A DNA stretch of 64,000 nucleotides from Streptomyces plumbidurans (GCF_019857225.1 NZ_JAFJSY010000004.1:62001-126000); one strand, 5' to 3'. Positions 1-8,823 are shown, counted from the first letter of the stretch. A program made the numbers and translations. The notes: generated by a model from the sequence alone, not told the origin.

Positions 1-208
1 ACAGGGTCGGGGCCTGCCGGAAGCGGACCCGTTCGAGGAAACGGGGGACCGGCAACATGCCCCGCTCACCGATCAGCGCCCGGAACTGCACCGCCGCCGT
101 CAGGAACGCCACGAGGTACAGGACGGCCAGAGCCCGCTGGAGGACCAGCCGGCTCCACCAGTACTCGGATGCGGTGAACCAGTCCACGGCCGTGCGCCCC
201 TCACTCAC
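1..208 (-). CDS. Lipase maturation factor family protein, N-terminal fragment
   Basis: The reading frame runs off the left edge of the window, so only about 69 N-terminal residues are visible. They include WFTASEYWWSRLVLQR followed by a hydrophobic membrane helix and GERGMLPVPRF, which I recognise as the start of the actinobacterial lipase maturation factor (LMF1-like) membrane protein family. In animals LMF1 acts in the endoplasmic reticulum on lipase folding; the bacterial role is unknown. The likely start is GTG at 208. The gene is divergent from the PAS/PP2C regulator at 313 and shares a 104-bp intergenic region with it. The family call rests on the N-terminus only. Confidence 0.7.
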   Translation of the reverse strand, partial: MSEGRTAVDWFTASEYWWSRLVLQRALAVLYLVAFLTAAVQFRALIGERGMLPVPRFLERVRFRQAPTL

Positions 209-312
209 ATTGTCGCCCCGAACCCTATGTCACTCTCCGTATATCCGTCCTCCGGGAAACAACTCCGTGCTCCCGGGTCGAAGAATCGGGCGAATCCTGG
301 CAAGGTGGGCCC

Positions 313-2388
313 ATGGTTGATCGGGGAGCGAGCGCCCTGTCACTTCCGGACGACTGGCCCGCCCACCCGGATCCGATCCTCGCGCTCAACCGCATGGGCA
401 GCTTCGACTGGGATCTGGACACCGGTCTCTTCCACATGGACGCCCAGGCCCACGAGGTCTTCGACGTGCGCCCCGACGAATACGACGACCGCCCCGAGAC
501 CCTCGCGGCCCGGGTGCCCGCGGCCGAGGGATACCGGCTCGACAGCCTGGTCTCACAGGCCATGAAGGACGGCAGCGAGAACTACGGCGCCTACTTCCGC
601 ATCCGCCGCCGCGACGGCAGCCTGCGCTGGACCCACACCCAGGGATACATCCGGCGCGACGAGACGGGCCGTCCGCGCCGGATCATCGGCATCGTCCGCG
701 ACGCCACCCAGGAACTCGGCGACAGCGAGGCCCGCCGCGAGCAGGACATCCAGGACGCGGCCCGTCGCGAGCAGACCAACGTCGTCCAGCTGACCACGGC
801 CGCCCTCGCGCACGCCCGCACCGTCCAGGACGTCATCGACGTCGTCAAGGACACCCACGGCCTCACCCATCTCGGCGCCACCAGCCTGGTCATGGGCCTG
901 GTCGAGGCGGGCCGCATCCGGCTGATCGCGGAGGGCCCGGCGGGCAGCTTCGTGCCCGGCACCCTCGTCACCCGCATCGACGAGCCGTACCCGATGAGTG
1001 ACGCCGTACGGACGCTCACGCCCCGCTTCATCGAATCGCCGGAGGAGTTCGCCGAGGGCTACCCCGTGCTGTGGCCGCACATCACGGATCTGAACATCAC
1101 CTCCGCGGCCTATCTGCCGCTGATCGTCCAGGGCCGCCCGATCGGCGCCATGGGCCTGCTCTACAGCGACCGGCGCGGCTTCTCCACCGAGGAGCGCAAC
1201 CTGCTGCTCGCCCTCGGCAGCAGCATCGCGCAGAGCTTGCAGCGGGCCATGTTCTTCGAGCAGGAGAAAGACCTCGCAAGCGGCCTCCAGCAGGCCATGC
1301 TGCCGCGCACCATCCCCAGCGTCCGCGGCGCCGACGTCGCCGTCCGCTACCGCTCGGCCTCCCTCGGCCGGGACATCGGCGGCGACTGGTACGACCTCAT
1401 CCCGCTGCCCGGCGGGCGGGTCGGCGCCGTCATCGGGGACGTTCAGGGCCATGACACGCACGCGGCGGCCGTCATGGGCCAGCTCCGCATCGTGCTGCGT
1501 GCCTACGCGGCCGAGGGCCACACCCCCGCCACCGTCATGGCCCGTGCCTCGGTCTTCCTGCACGAACTCGACACCGACCGCTTCGCGACCTGCCTGTACG
1601 CGGAGGCCGACCTGGCCACCGGAGTGGTCCAGGTGGTCCGCGCCGGGCACATCGACCCGCTGGTCCGGCACACCGACGGCAGCTGCCGCCGGGTGCCCGT
1701 CCCCGGCGGCCTGCCGCTGGGCCTGTCCGCCGAGTTCGGCAGGCTCGAGTACCCGGTCGGCACCCTGGAGCTCGACCCCGGCAACACCCTGCTGCTGTGC
1801 ACCGACGGCCTGGTCGAACAGCCCGGCGCCGACCTGGACGAAGGCGTGCACACCCTCACGGCCCTGATCGCCTCCGGGCCGGACGACGTACGGCACCTCG
1901 CGGACTGCCTCATCGACGTGGCCGAGGAACGCGGCGGCGACGACGACGTGGCCCTGCTCCTGCTGCGCCGCCGCGGCCTGGAGACCGGCGAGGCCGGCGG
2001 CCGGCTCCGGCAGCATGTGGCACCCGGCGACCCGGAGGCACTCACCGAGGCCCGGCACATGATCCGCGCAGCCGTGCGCACCTGGGGCGCGGCCGACCGC
2101 GCCGACGAGATCGAGCTGGTCGCCGACGAGGTGATCACCAACGCGCTGATGCACACCGAAGGGGCCGCGATCGTCACCCTCAGGGTCCTCACCGGCATGG
2201 ACCGCAGACTGCGCGTCGAGGTCGAGGACTCCTCCAGCGCCCTGCCGCGCCGCCGCGAGGCGGGGGAGTCGGGCGTCTCCGGGCGCGGTCTGCTCCTGGT
2301 GGACCTGCTCACGGACGCGTGGGGCGTGGAGGCGCGGGGCGGCGGCAAGTGCGTGTGGTGCGAGTTCGTGGTCCCCGAGGACGCCTGA
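313..2388 (+). CDS. PAS-GAF-PP2C (SpoIIE/RsbU-type) phosphatase with C-terminal HATPase domain
   Basis: A 691-residue multidomain signalling protein. A PAS domain covers about residues 20-130 and a GAF domain about 165-310. A SpoIIE/RsbU PP2C phosphatase domain covers about 330-545, with the metal-site motifs GGDWYD, IGDVQGHD, LCTDGLVE and GGDDDVALLLL. A GHKL/HATPase_c domain similar to anti-sigma kinases lies at about 570-690 (ELVADEVITNALMHTEG). In this family the phosphatase dephosphorylates anti-anti-sigma partners while the ATPase domain can act as an anti-sigma kinase, so one protein can switch SigB-like sigma factors. No transmembrane segment is seen, so it is probably cytosolic. ATG at 313 follows AAGGTGGG at a normal distance. 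No antagonist or sigma gene lies beside it. Confidence 0.9.
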   Translation: MVDRGASALSLPDDWPAHPDPILALNRMGSFDWDLDTGLFHMDAQAHEVFDVRPDEYDDRPETLAARVPAAEGYRLDSLVSQAMKDGSENYGAYFRIRRRDGSLRWTHTQGYIRRDETGRPRRIIGIVRDATQELGDSEARREQDIQDAARREQTNVVQLTTAALAHARTVQDVIDVVKDTHGLTHLGATSLVMGLVEAGRIRLIAEGPAGSFVPGTLVTRIDEPYPMSDAVRTLTPRFIESPEEFAEGYPVLWPHITDLNITSAAYLPLIVQGRPIGAMGLLYSDRRGFSTEERNLLLALGSSIAQSLQRAMFFEQEKDLASGLQQAMLPRTIPSVRGADVAVRYRSASLGRDIGGDWYDLIPLPGGRVGAVIGDVQGHDTHAAAVMGQLRIVLRAYAAEGHTPATVMARASVFLHELDTDRFATCLYAEADLATGVVQVVRAGHIDPLVRHTDGSCRRVPVPGGLPLGLSAEFGRLEYPVGTLELDPGNTLLLCTDGLVEQPGADLDEGVHTLTALIASGPDDVRHLADCLIDVAEERGGDDDVALLLLRRRGLETGEAGGRLRQHVAPGDPEALTEARHMIRAAVRTWGAADRADEIELVADEVITNALMHTEGAAIVTLRVLTGMDRRLRVEVEDSSSALPRRREAGESGVSGRGLLLVDLLTDAWGVEARGGGKCVWCEFVVPEDA

Positions 2389-2429
2389 CACCGCCTGGCA
2401 CTGTCGGTGCCGGGTGGCACTCTGGACGT

Positions 2430-3293
2430 ATGCCGGAACTTCCCGAGGTGGAAGCGCTCAAGGACTTCCTCAGCGAGCACCTGGTCGGTCACGAGATCGT
2501 GCGGGTGCTGCCCGTCGCGATCAGCGTCCTGAAGACGTACGACCCCCCGCTCACGGCCGTCGAGGGCCGCGAGGTCACCGCCGTGCACCGGCACGGCAAG
2601 TTCCTCGACCTCGTGACCGACGGCGGCCCGCACTTCGTCACCCACCTGGCCCGTGCGGGCTGGCTGCACTGGAAGGACAGGTTGCCGGACGGCCCGCCCC
2701 GCCCCGGCAAGGGCCCGCTCGCCCTGCGCACGGCCCTGGAGACGGGGGCGGGCTTCGACCTCACGGAGGCGGGCACCCAGAAACGCCTCGCGGTCTACGT
2801 CGTCCACGACCCCCAGGAGATCCCGGGCGTCGCCCGCCTCGGCCCCGATCCGCTCGCGGACGACTTCGACGCCGGGCGCTTCGCCGAGCTGCTGAAGTCC
2901 GAGCGGCGTCAGATCAAGGGCGCCCTGCGCGACCAGAGCCTGATCGCTGGAGTGGGCAACGCCTACAGCGACGAGATCCTGCACGCGGCGAAGATGTCCC
3001 CCTTCAAGCTGGCCGCGTCCCTCACTCCCGAGGAGACCGACCGCCTGTACGAGGCCCTGCGCAGCACCCTCATCCAGGCCGTCGAGCGCTCGCGCGGAGT
3101 GGCGGCGGGCCGGCTCAAGGCGGAGAAGAAGAGCGCCCTGCGGGTTCACGGGCGTACGGGCGAGCCCTGCCCGGTGTGCGGGGACACCGTCCGCGAGGTC
3201 TCCTTCAGCGATTCCTCGCTCCAGTACTGCCCGACCTGTCAGACCGGCGGCAGACCGCTGGCGGACCGCAGGATGTCACGGCTGCTCAAATAG
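2430..3293 (+). CDS. Fpg/Nei family DNA glycosylase
   Basis: A 287-residue base-excision repair enzyme. The N-terminus MPELPEVEAL places the catalytic Pro2 and Glu3 correctly for Schiff-base chemistry and beta/delta-elimination. The helix-two-turn-helix follows (GVGNAYSDEILHAAKMSP). The C-terminal zinc finger is intact: CPVCGDTVREV with a later CPTC. Lys in the VHRHGKFL stretch fits the conserved N-terminal-domain lysine. The family removes oxidised purines or pyrimidines; which one cannot be decided here. The start has no clear Shine-Dalgarno sequence but sits 6 bp after CACTCT, so a leaderless transcript is possible. It ends 26 bp from the convergent anti-sigma gene. Confidence 0.92.
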   Translation: MPELPEVEALKDFLSEHLVGHEIVRVLPVAISVLKTYDPPLTAVEGREVTAVHRHGKFLDLVTDGGPHFVTHLARAGWLHWKDRLPDGPPRPGKGPLALRTALETGAGFDLTEAGTQKRLAVYVVHDPQEIPGVARLGPDPLADDFDAGRFAELLKSERRQIKGALRDQSLIAGVGNAYSDEILHAAKMSPFKLAASLTPEETDRLYEALRSTLIQAVERSRGVAAGRLKAEKKSALRVHGRTGEPCPVCGDTVREVSFSDSSLQYCPTCQTGGRPLADRRMSRLLK

Positions 3294-3319
3294 CCGCCGG
3301 ACGCGGACCGGCCGCGGAT

Positions 3320-3979
3320 CTAGTCCGCCGGGAGCGTCACCAGGTGCTCGCCGTCGATCGTCCGCAGGTCGTAGTGGGCGATCTCGGTGGGGTGCATGGC
3401 CGAGCTGCCCTGCATGGTGATGGGGCGGGCGTCGTGGCTGGGCACGGTCCAGCTGGTCACGATCTGCTCGGAGCCGTCGCGGCCGACGGCGATCAGACGG
3501 CAGGAGCGCGGGCCCGCGCCGTCCTTCACCTCGAGCTTGACCTGGCTGCCGCTCTCCGCGTCCTGGGTCGTGACCTGCGCCCACACGCCGGACTTGGCGT
3601 CGGTCGCGGCGATCCGCGCGGCCGTGGCACCGCCGCCGGCGTTCGCCATCATCGTGATGCCGGGACCGGCCACGGCGATCGCCGCGGACGCGGCCAGGCC
3701 GAAGATGAACCGCCGGCGGCCGGCCCGGTGGCGGGCCGCCACAGTGGCAAGCAGCCGGTCGAGCAGTTGCGGGCCGGGCCTGGACATGGGGCTCACGAAC
3801 CGTGGGGTCGCCCGGCGGTACAGCATCATCTGCCGGGTGATGGGCCCGAATTCGGTCACGTGAGCGGCGCAGCGCGCGCACTCCATGAGGTGGTCCTCGA
3901 AGCGGAAGGCGTCCGCCTCGTCCAGCACGCCGAGCGCGTACGCGGCGACGTCGCGATGCCTCTCCTGGGACGACCACAT
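3320..3979 (-). CDS. Zinc-finger anti-sigma factor, membrane-anchored
   Basis: A 219-residue protein. The N-terminus carries the zinc-binding anti-sigma (ZAS) pattern HRDVAAYALG followed by EDHLMECARC, in which a His and two Cys bind zinc and the helix grips the sigma factor. One transmembrane helix follows near residues 80-105 (FIFGLAASAAIAVAGPGI), and an extracytoplasmic C-terminal domain of about 110 residues would sense the signal. The organisation matches RskA/RsuA-like anti-sigma factors. The probable partner is the ECF sigma gene at 4835-5380 on the same strand, separated by one unrelated gene, an unusual spacing for such pairs. An upstream AAGGAG lies too far from the start to be decisive. 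Confidence 0.88.
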   Translation of the reverse strand: MWSSQERHRDVAAYALGVLDEADAFRFEDHLMECARCAAHVTEFGPITRQMMLYRRATPRFVSPMSRPGPQLLDRLLATVAARHRAGRRRFIFGLAASAAIAVAGPGITMMANAGGGATAARIAATDAKSGVWAQVTTQDAESGSQVKLEVKDGAGPRSCRLIAVGRDGSEQIVTSWTVPSHDARPITMQGSSAMHPTEIAHYDLRTIDGEHLVTLPAD

Positions 3980-4141
3980 GCCGAATCCTCGTGCCGTTGG
4001 GTGCGGGTGGGGTTACTCCTTGCTCCCACCGGTACGCACCAGACAGTCGAATCACTCAAGGCGTACACAGAATCGCAACCCAGGGATTCGGAGCGGCCGG
4101 GCCCGCGGATTGGTCCGCGGGCGAACGCGTCCGAAAAAGAC

Positions 4142-4192
4142 GGATGGCGCTCCAGAAAAGTTGGATGGCGCTCTAGAAAAGGTGGATGGCGA
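4142..4192. repeat. 21-bp tandem repeat at the 3' end of the hypothetical gene
   Basis: Two adjacent 21-bp units start at 4142 and 4163, both beginning GGATGGCGCT and differing at three positions. A partial third unit starts at 4184. The stop codon of the neighbouring minus-strand gene (4173-4175) lies inside the second unit, where CTA replaces the CCA of the first unit. On the coding strand this is TAG in place of TGG. Confidence 0.85.
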
Positions 4193-4679
4193 GATGACCG
4201 AGCGGCAGGCCCAGCTGCCACGCCTTCGTCCACACCTTCGGCCCCTCGTCCTCGCCGACCGCCGCGGCCCCGCCCGGCACCGCGTTCAGATCGGGCGCGA
4301 GCAGCTCCGTCTCCTCCAGCCAGCGCCAGGCCGCCCGTGCCAGCTCCAGATCGGGAGCGGGCTCGCCCGACTCCGCCGCCTCGGCACCGAGCTTGGCCAT
4401 CCGCTCCCGCACCCAGTCCTGCCACGGCTGGTCGTAGGCCGTCAGCGACGCCCACGTGTCCAGTTGCGAGACCACCCGGATGCCCGGGAGTTCGCCGTCC
4501 GTGTCCGACAGGAAAATGGTCAGCGCCAGGGCGTCGCGACCGGCCCGGAACTCGAAGGACGTCGGCGGCATCAGGTCGCCCGTCCTCAGCAGTTCGTCGG
4601 CGATGTACTCGGCGTACAGCCACGCCATGGGGACGATGAGTTCGCCGCCGTCCGTGCTCTTGTGACCTCTGTGCAGCAT
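4173..4679 (-). CDS. Conserved hypothetical protein (168 aa)
   Basis: I do not recognise a domain. The protein is acidic, mixed alpha/beta in appearance, with no signal peptide or membrane helix (AWLYAEYIADELLRTGDLMP, then alternating strands and Trp-rich helices). I chose ATG 4679 because GGAGGAAGG precedes it at a good distance; the frame is open further upstream. It lies between an ECF sigma gene and an anti-sigma gene on the same strand, so it may be co-transcribed and could be a regulon member, but nothing in the sequence shows that. Its 3' end lies in a 21-bp tandem repeat that supplies the stop codon. Confidence 0.7.
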   Translation of the reverse strand: MLHRGHKSTDGGELIVPMAWLYAEYIADELLRTGDLMPPTSFEFRAGRDALALTIFLSDTDGELPGIRVVSQLDTWASLTAYDQPWQDWVRERMAKLGAEAAESGEPAPDLELARAAWRWLEETELLAPDLNAVPGGAAAVGEDEGPKVWTKAWQLGLPLGHLAIHLF

Positions 4680-4763
4680 CCCTTCCTGCCTTCCTCCGGT
4701 GCGTGCGCGTCGCCCGGCCCGAGATCCCGTCCGGGACCCCGGGCCCCCAGTCCGGAACACGGA

Positions 4764-4796
4764 TGAAGACAGCTGATTGCTCAACACATGTCTTCA
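4764..4796. promoter_or_regulatory. Inverted repeat TGAAGACA-N17-TGTCTTCA
   Basis: Perfect 8-bp arms at 4764-4771 and 4789-4796 separated by 17 bp. The site lies between the sigma-factor stop (4835) and the start of the hypothetical gene (4679). It could be an operator or a weak hairpin; there is no T-run to suggest a terminator. Confidence 0.4.
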
Positions 4797-4834
4797 GCAA
4801 GGCGCTTTACCGAGGTTTGACCCGGCCGTCCGTT

Positions 4835-5380
4835 TCACCGCAGGTCGGCCGCATAACCCGGAAGCACCCGGCGCAGGGCGCGCAACGCGTAGTACGCGCG
4901 GGACTTCACCGTACCGGGCGGGATGCCGAGCGTTTCGGCGGCTTCCGCCACACTCGCACCCTGGAAGTACACGAGCACCAGGACTTCACGGTGCTCCGGA
5001 GTGAGTGTCTTCACAGCCTCGCGCACATCCAGGGCGGCGGCGGCCCGTTCGGCGTGGTCGCCGATCACCCGCGTGTTCTCCAGGATCGCGTCCCCGACCT
5101 CGGGCGGCCGCGCCTGCCGGGCCCGGCGCGCGTCGATGGCGAGCCGCCGTCCCACCGTCATGAGCCACGGCCGTACGGAGTCGAAGTCGTCGGCGCGCAA
5201 CGCCTCGGGGTGCTGCCAGGCGCGCACGAGGGTCTCCTGCACCAGATCCTCGGCGCGTTGGCGGTCGCCGTCGCAGAGCCGGAGGAGAAGTGCGAAGAGG
5301 GGGCGCCCGTGCTCCCGCTGCAGTGCGGCCAGTTCGTGTTCGGCGGTCGTCGCGTTGGTGAGGATGGGTCCGGCCGTCAT
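4835..5380 (-). CDS. RNA polymerase sigma factor, ECF subfamily
   Basis: A 181-residue sigma-70 factor with regions 2 and 4 only. Region 2 includes DLVQETLVRAWQHPEAL and RPWLMTVGRRLAIDARRA. Region 4 includes LTPEHREVLVLVYFQGASVAEAAETLGIPPGTVKSRAYYALRAL, with the helix-turn-helix (ETLGIPPGTVKSR) that reads the -35 element. The protein would recruit RNA polymerase to stress promoters and be held by a membrane anti-sigma factor, most likely the one at 3320-3979. ATG 5380 is taken as start because the conserved region 2 begins shortly after it; there is no strong Shine-Dalgarno sequence. The gene is divergent from capA across 235 bp. Confidence 0.92.
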   Translation of the reverse strand: MTAGPILTNATTAEHELAALQREHGRPLFALLLRLCDGDRQRAEDLVQETLVRAWQHPEALRADDFDSVRPWLMTVGRRLAIDARRARQARPPEVGDAILENTRVIGDHAERAAAALDVREAVKTLTPEHREVLVLVYFQGASVAEAAETLGIPPGTVKSRAYYALRALRRVLPGYAADLR

Positions 5381-5578
5381 GCGCGTATGGCACCGCAGGG
5401 GCGGTAGTGCCGCACAGTGCCCGCGCCGGGGTCTGCGGCGGACGGTCGATCGCGTCGGCGAACGGTTCGACGAGCGGTTCCGGACACCGCTCACGGCGGT
5501 CCGCTGCGCCACCCGGCGGGCGCCGGACGGGCTAATCGAGGTGCCCGGATTGTTTGGGGGCGCTCTCAGCTTCGTACC

Positions 5579-5594
5579 TATTTGTGCGTAAATA
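5579..5594. promoter_or_regulatory. AT-rich inverted repeat TATTT-N6-AAATA upstream of capA-like gene
   Basis: The pentamers TATTT (5579-5583) and AAATA (5590-5594) flank GTGCGT in an otherwise GC-rich region about 22 bp before the ATG at 5616. Its position and composition suggest a -10 region or an operator for the capA-like gene or the divergent sigma gene. No consensus assigns it to a known regulator. Confidence 0.35.
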
Positions 5595-5615
5595 CGACCA
5601 CAGTGGGGTGAGCTG

Positions 5616-6767
5616 ATGATTGCACGCAGCCGACAGGTTGCCCTGGCGCTGACGGCCCTGCTGGCCGCGGGAGCCGCCTGCCAGGCCGAGCGCCACGATC
5701 CCTCCGCCGCAGCCGCGCGGCCGGCCCCGTCCGCGGCCCGCGGATTCACACTGGTCGCCTCCGGCGACGTCCTGCCGTACAGCTCGGTCATCGACCGGGC
5801 GCGGTTCGACGGCGGCGGAAGCGCCTACGACTTCCGGCCGATGTTCGCCGGCATCGCACCCGTCGTCTCCCGCGCCGATCTGGCGCTGTGTCACATGGAG
5901 ACCGTCTACGGGGCGAACGGCGTCTACAGCGGCGCCCCCGACTTCAGGTCGCCGCCCGAGATCGCCCAGGCCCTCGCCGCCAGCGGCTACGACGGATGCT
6001 CGACGGCCTCGGAGCACAGCCTCGACGACGGTGCCGACGGCATCCGCCGCACCCTCGACGCCCTGGACCGGGCGGGCGTACGGCACGCCGGTACGGCGCG
6101 CTCCGAGGCCGAGGCGCGCACCGTCACCGTCCTGCGGGCGGGCCCCGCCAAGGTCGCCCACCTCGCCTACACCTTCGACACCGGCGGCAAGCCGCTGCCC
6201 GCCGGGCAGCCCTGGGCCGTCCACCTCCTCAACGAGAACGCGATCCTGGCCGACGCCCGGGCGGCCCGGAAGGCGGGCGCCGACGTGGTGGTCGTGTCCG
6301 TGCACTGGGGCACCGAGTGGCAGGACGCACCGGACCAGCAGCAGGTCGCCCTGGCCCGGCAGCTGACCGCCGCCCGCACCGGCGGCCGCCCCAACATCGA
6401 CCTCGTCCTCGGCACCCACGCCCATGTCCCGCAGGCGTACGAGAAGGTCAACGGCACCTGGGTCGTCTACGGCCTGGGTGACCAGATCGCCGGCGAGATG
6501 AGCAACAACGCGAACGTGCAGGACCCGCGCGGCAACGAGTCGACCCTCGCCCGCTTCACCTTCGCCCCGCCCGCGCGGCCCGGGGGCCGCTGGGAGGTCG
6601 CGAAGGCGGAGTTCGTCCCGCAGATGTTCGACGTCGACGCCGGGCGCGTCGTGAACCTCAATCAGGCGCTCGACCAGGGCGCCGGGGTCAAGGCCGTACG
6701 CGACTCGATCCGGGACGTGGTGCTCAGCCGCGGTGCGGCCAAGGACGGGCTGGTGATGGGGAAGTAG
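5616..6767 (+). CDS. CapA family exported metallophosphatase-like protein
   Basis: A 383-residue protein of the CapA (poly-gamma-glutamate synthesis accessory) family, which has a calcineurin-like phosphoesterase fold. The signal peptide covers about residues 1-25 (ALTALLAAGAAC), ending in a Cys that may be a lipid site, though the lipobox is imperfect. The core motifs are FTLVASGDVLPYSS, CHMETVYG, GCSTASEHSLDDG, SVHWGTEW and DLVLGTHAHVPQ; the Asp, Glu and His residues match the family metal site. In capsule formers CapA helps anchor or export the polymer, but no pgsB/capB or capC gene is nearby, so the substrate here is unknown. GGGG lies upstream of the ATG. The gene is convergent with the APC permease, 13 bp apart. 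Confidence 0.87.
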   Translation: MIARSRQVALALTALLAAGAACQAERHDPSAAAARPAPSAARGFTLVASGDVLPYSSVIDRARFDGGGSAYDFRPMFAGIAPVVSRADLALCHMETVYGANGVYSGAPDFRSPPEIAQALAASGYDGCSTASEHSLDDGADGIRRTLDALDRAGVRHAGTARSEAEARTVTVLRAGPAKVAHLAYTFDTGGKPLPAGQPWAVHLLNENAILADARAARKAGADVVVVSVHWGTEWQDAPDQQQVALARQLTAARTGGRPNIDLVLGTHAHVPQAYEKVNGTWVVYGLGDQIAGEMSNNANVQDPRGNESTLARFTFAPPARPGGRWEVAKAEFVPQMFDVDAGRVVNLNQALDQGAGVKAVRDSIRDVVLSRGAAKDGLVMGK

Positions 6768-6780
6768 CCCCGCGGGCACC

Positions 6781-8193
6781 CTAACCGCGCGCCAGCTCCG
6801 AGCGCTTGTACGAGTAACCGAAGTAGATGACGACCCCGATCACGAACCACACGGCGAACCGCACCCAGGTCTGCCACTGCAGATAGGTGATCAGCCAGAT
6901 CGAGGCGACGACACCCACCGCGGGCACGAGCGGCATCCACGGCGTCCGGAAGGAACGCGGGAGTTCCGGTTGCCGGTAGCGCAGCACGATCACCGCCGTG
7001 CACACCACCACGAACGCCAACAGGATGCCGATGTTGGTCAGTTCGGCCGCCTCGCCGATCGGCAGGAACCCGGCGATGATCGCCGAGGCGACCCCCACGA
7101 TCCAGGTCACCCGGGTGGGCACATGCCGCGTCGGGTGCGTCTTCGCGAACCACTTGGGCAGCAGCCCGTCCCGGGACATGGAGAACCAGACCCGGGTCAC
7201 GCCCAGCATGAAGGTGAACATCACGGTGAGGATGCCGATGATCGCACCCACCGCGATCACGTCCGCGAGACCGCCGAGCCCGACCGCCTTGAAGGCGGTG
7301 AAGAAGCCGCTCTCCGGGTCGATGTGCTTGTAGTCCTGCATGCCGGTCAACACCAGACAGGCGGCCACGTACAGGACCATCGAGATGATGAGGGAGTAGA
7401 TGATCGCCTTCGGCATGTGCCGTGCCGCGTCCTTGGACTCCTCGGCCGCGGTCGACATGGCGTCGTAGCCGAAGACCGCGAAGAACACGGTCGCCGCACC
7501 GGTGAAGGCGCCGCCGACGCCGAACGGGAAGAACGGGTGGTAGTTGCCGGTGTCGATGTGGAACACGCCCACGGCGATCACCAGCAGCACCACCAGGACC
7601 TTGAGCGCCACGACGAACGTCTCGAAGCGGGCGGCGTTCCTGATGCCCATGTTCAGCAGCCAGGCGATCAGCAGGCACAGGACGGCCGCGAACAGGTCGA
7701 CCTTGTGCCCGTCACCCGTACTCGGCGCCCCCAGCATCCACTTGGGCAGTTCCGCGCCCATGTCCTCGACCAGGAAGCTGAAGTAGCCGGAGATGCCGAT
7801 CGCCACGACGGCCACGATCGCCGTGTACTCCAGCAGCAGGTCCCAGCCGATGAACCAGCCCGCGAACTCGCCGAGCACCGCGTAGCCGTAGGTGTAGGCC
7901 GAGCCGGCCTTCGGGATGAGGCCCGCGAACTCGGCGTAGGACAGCGCGGCCGCGGCGCTCGCGATGCCGGCGATGAGGAAGGAGATGAGGACCGCTGGTC
8001 CCGCCGTACCGTTGGCCACGGTGCCGGCGAGGGTGAAGATGCCCGCCCCGATGATGCCGCCCACACCGATGGCGGTCAGTTGCCACAGCCCCAGGGACCG
8101 GTCGAGCCGGGTGCCCTCGCCGACCTCCGTCTCCTCGATGCGCTCGATCGGTTTGCGGCGGAGAATCCCCTCGCCCATCCGGAGCCCGGCCAT
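6781..8193 (-). CDS. APC-superfamily amino acid permease
   Basis: A 470-residue cationic amino acid transporter-type permease with about twelve membrane helices. TM1 carries the broken-helix substrate motif GVGGIIGAGIFTLAG. The cytosolic N-terminus is highly charged (RRKPIERIEETEVGEG). TM6 has FFAVFGYDAMSTAAEESKDA, typical of CAT/YfnA-like members, and MSRDGLLPKWFAKTHP is a conserved loop. It would import amino acids by proton symport. ATG 8193 follows GAAGGG at good spacing; a GTG nine bases upstream is less well placed. It stands alone between the convergent capA-like gene and the universal stress gene. Confidence 0.9.
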   Translation of the reverse strand: MAGLRMGEGILRRKPIERIEETEVGEGTRLDRSLGLWQLTAIGVGGIIGAGIFTLAGTVANGTAGPAVLISFLIAGIASAAAALSYAEFAGLIPKAGSAYTYGYAVLGEFAGWFIGWDLLLEYTAIVAVVAIGISGYFSFLVEDMGAELPKWMLGAPSTGDGHKVDLFAAVLCLLIAWLLNMGIRNAARFETFVVALKVLVVLLVIAVGVFHIDTGNYHPFFPFGVGGAFTGAATVFFAVFGYDAMSTAAEESKDAARHMPKAIIYSLIISMVLYVAACLVLTGMQDYKHIDPESGFFTAFKAVGLGGLADVIAVGAIIGILTVMFTFMLGVTRVWFSMSRDGLLPKWFAKTHPTRHVPTRVTWIVGVASAIIAGFLPIGEAAELTNIGILLAFVVVCTAVIVLRYRQPELPRSFRTPWMPLVPAVGVVASIWLITYLQWQTWVRFAVWFVIGVVIYFGYSYKRSELARG

Positions 8194-8361
8194 GCGCCTC
8201 ACCCTTCACGTTCGGCAACGGCTGACGGCCGATCATGATGGCCCAGCGACGCCCGCGAGGGAAGACGCCGCGCAGATACGCGGAACGGCTCGGGGAGGGG
8301 GCACTGCGGCCGGCCCGAGTCCGGACGCGCTCTTGCCGGGCCCGGCGTTCTCGCGCACCGC

Positions 8362-8823
8362 TCACGGCACCACAGTCACCGGCCACCGCCCCGCCTTCAC
8401 CAGGCGGACCGCCACCGACCCCACGATGCGGTGGCCGGCCTGCTCGGAGGCGCCGACCACCACCGCGTCCGCCTTCAGCTCGTCCGCGGCCTTCACCAGG
8501 CCGCCGTACGGGTCGCCGCGGAAGGTGTGGAACTCCCAGCGCACCTCGAATATCCCCTTGAGCCGCTCGGTGGCGTCCCGGATGTAGGAGATCAGTCCCT
8601 CGGCGATCTCGTCCGTCGTCTCGGCGACCGGCGCTCCCATGGCAGCGCCCGCGGCCATCACCGGCTGCACGTACACGACCGCGAGCAGCGCGCGCTGGCG
8701 GCGGGCCAGGCCACCGGCATATGCCGCCGCGCGCAGCGACGAGTCGGAGCCGTCCACTCCGACCACGATGACCTTGGGCCCGTCCGTGCCGCGCTCGAAC
8801 TGATGCGGGTGCTGTTCCGTCAC
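8362..8823 (-). CDS. Universal stress protein (UspA family)
   Basis: A 153-residue single-domain Usp. KVIVVGVDGSDSS forms the first strand and loop, and the C-terminal nucleotide-binding motif GASEQAGHRIVGSVAVRLV fits G-x2-G-x9-G-S/T loosely, followed by the final strand WPVTVV. It probably binds ATP and acts in stress or dormancy responses. GTG 8823 has no Shine-Dalgarno sequence but lies 7 bp after TAGCCT (minus strand), fitting a leaderless mRNA. It is divergent from lysX across 89 bp. Confidence 0.9.
   Translation of the reverse strand: MTEQHPHQFERGTDGPKVIVVGVDGSDSSLRAAAYAGGLARRQRALLAVVYVQPVMAAGAAMGAPVAETTDEIAEGLISYIRDATERLKGIFEVRWEFHTFRGDPYGGLVKAADELKADAVVVGASEQAGHRIVGSVAVRLVKAGRWPVTVVP

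Noticed and set aside
553..2391. A 612-codon minus-strand frame over the PP2C regulator
   Set aside because: Antisense to an intact PAS-GAF-PP2C-HATPase gene; no domain visible.
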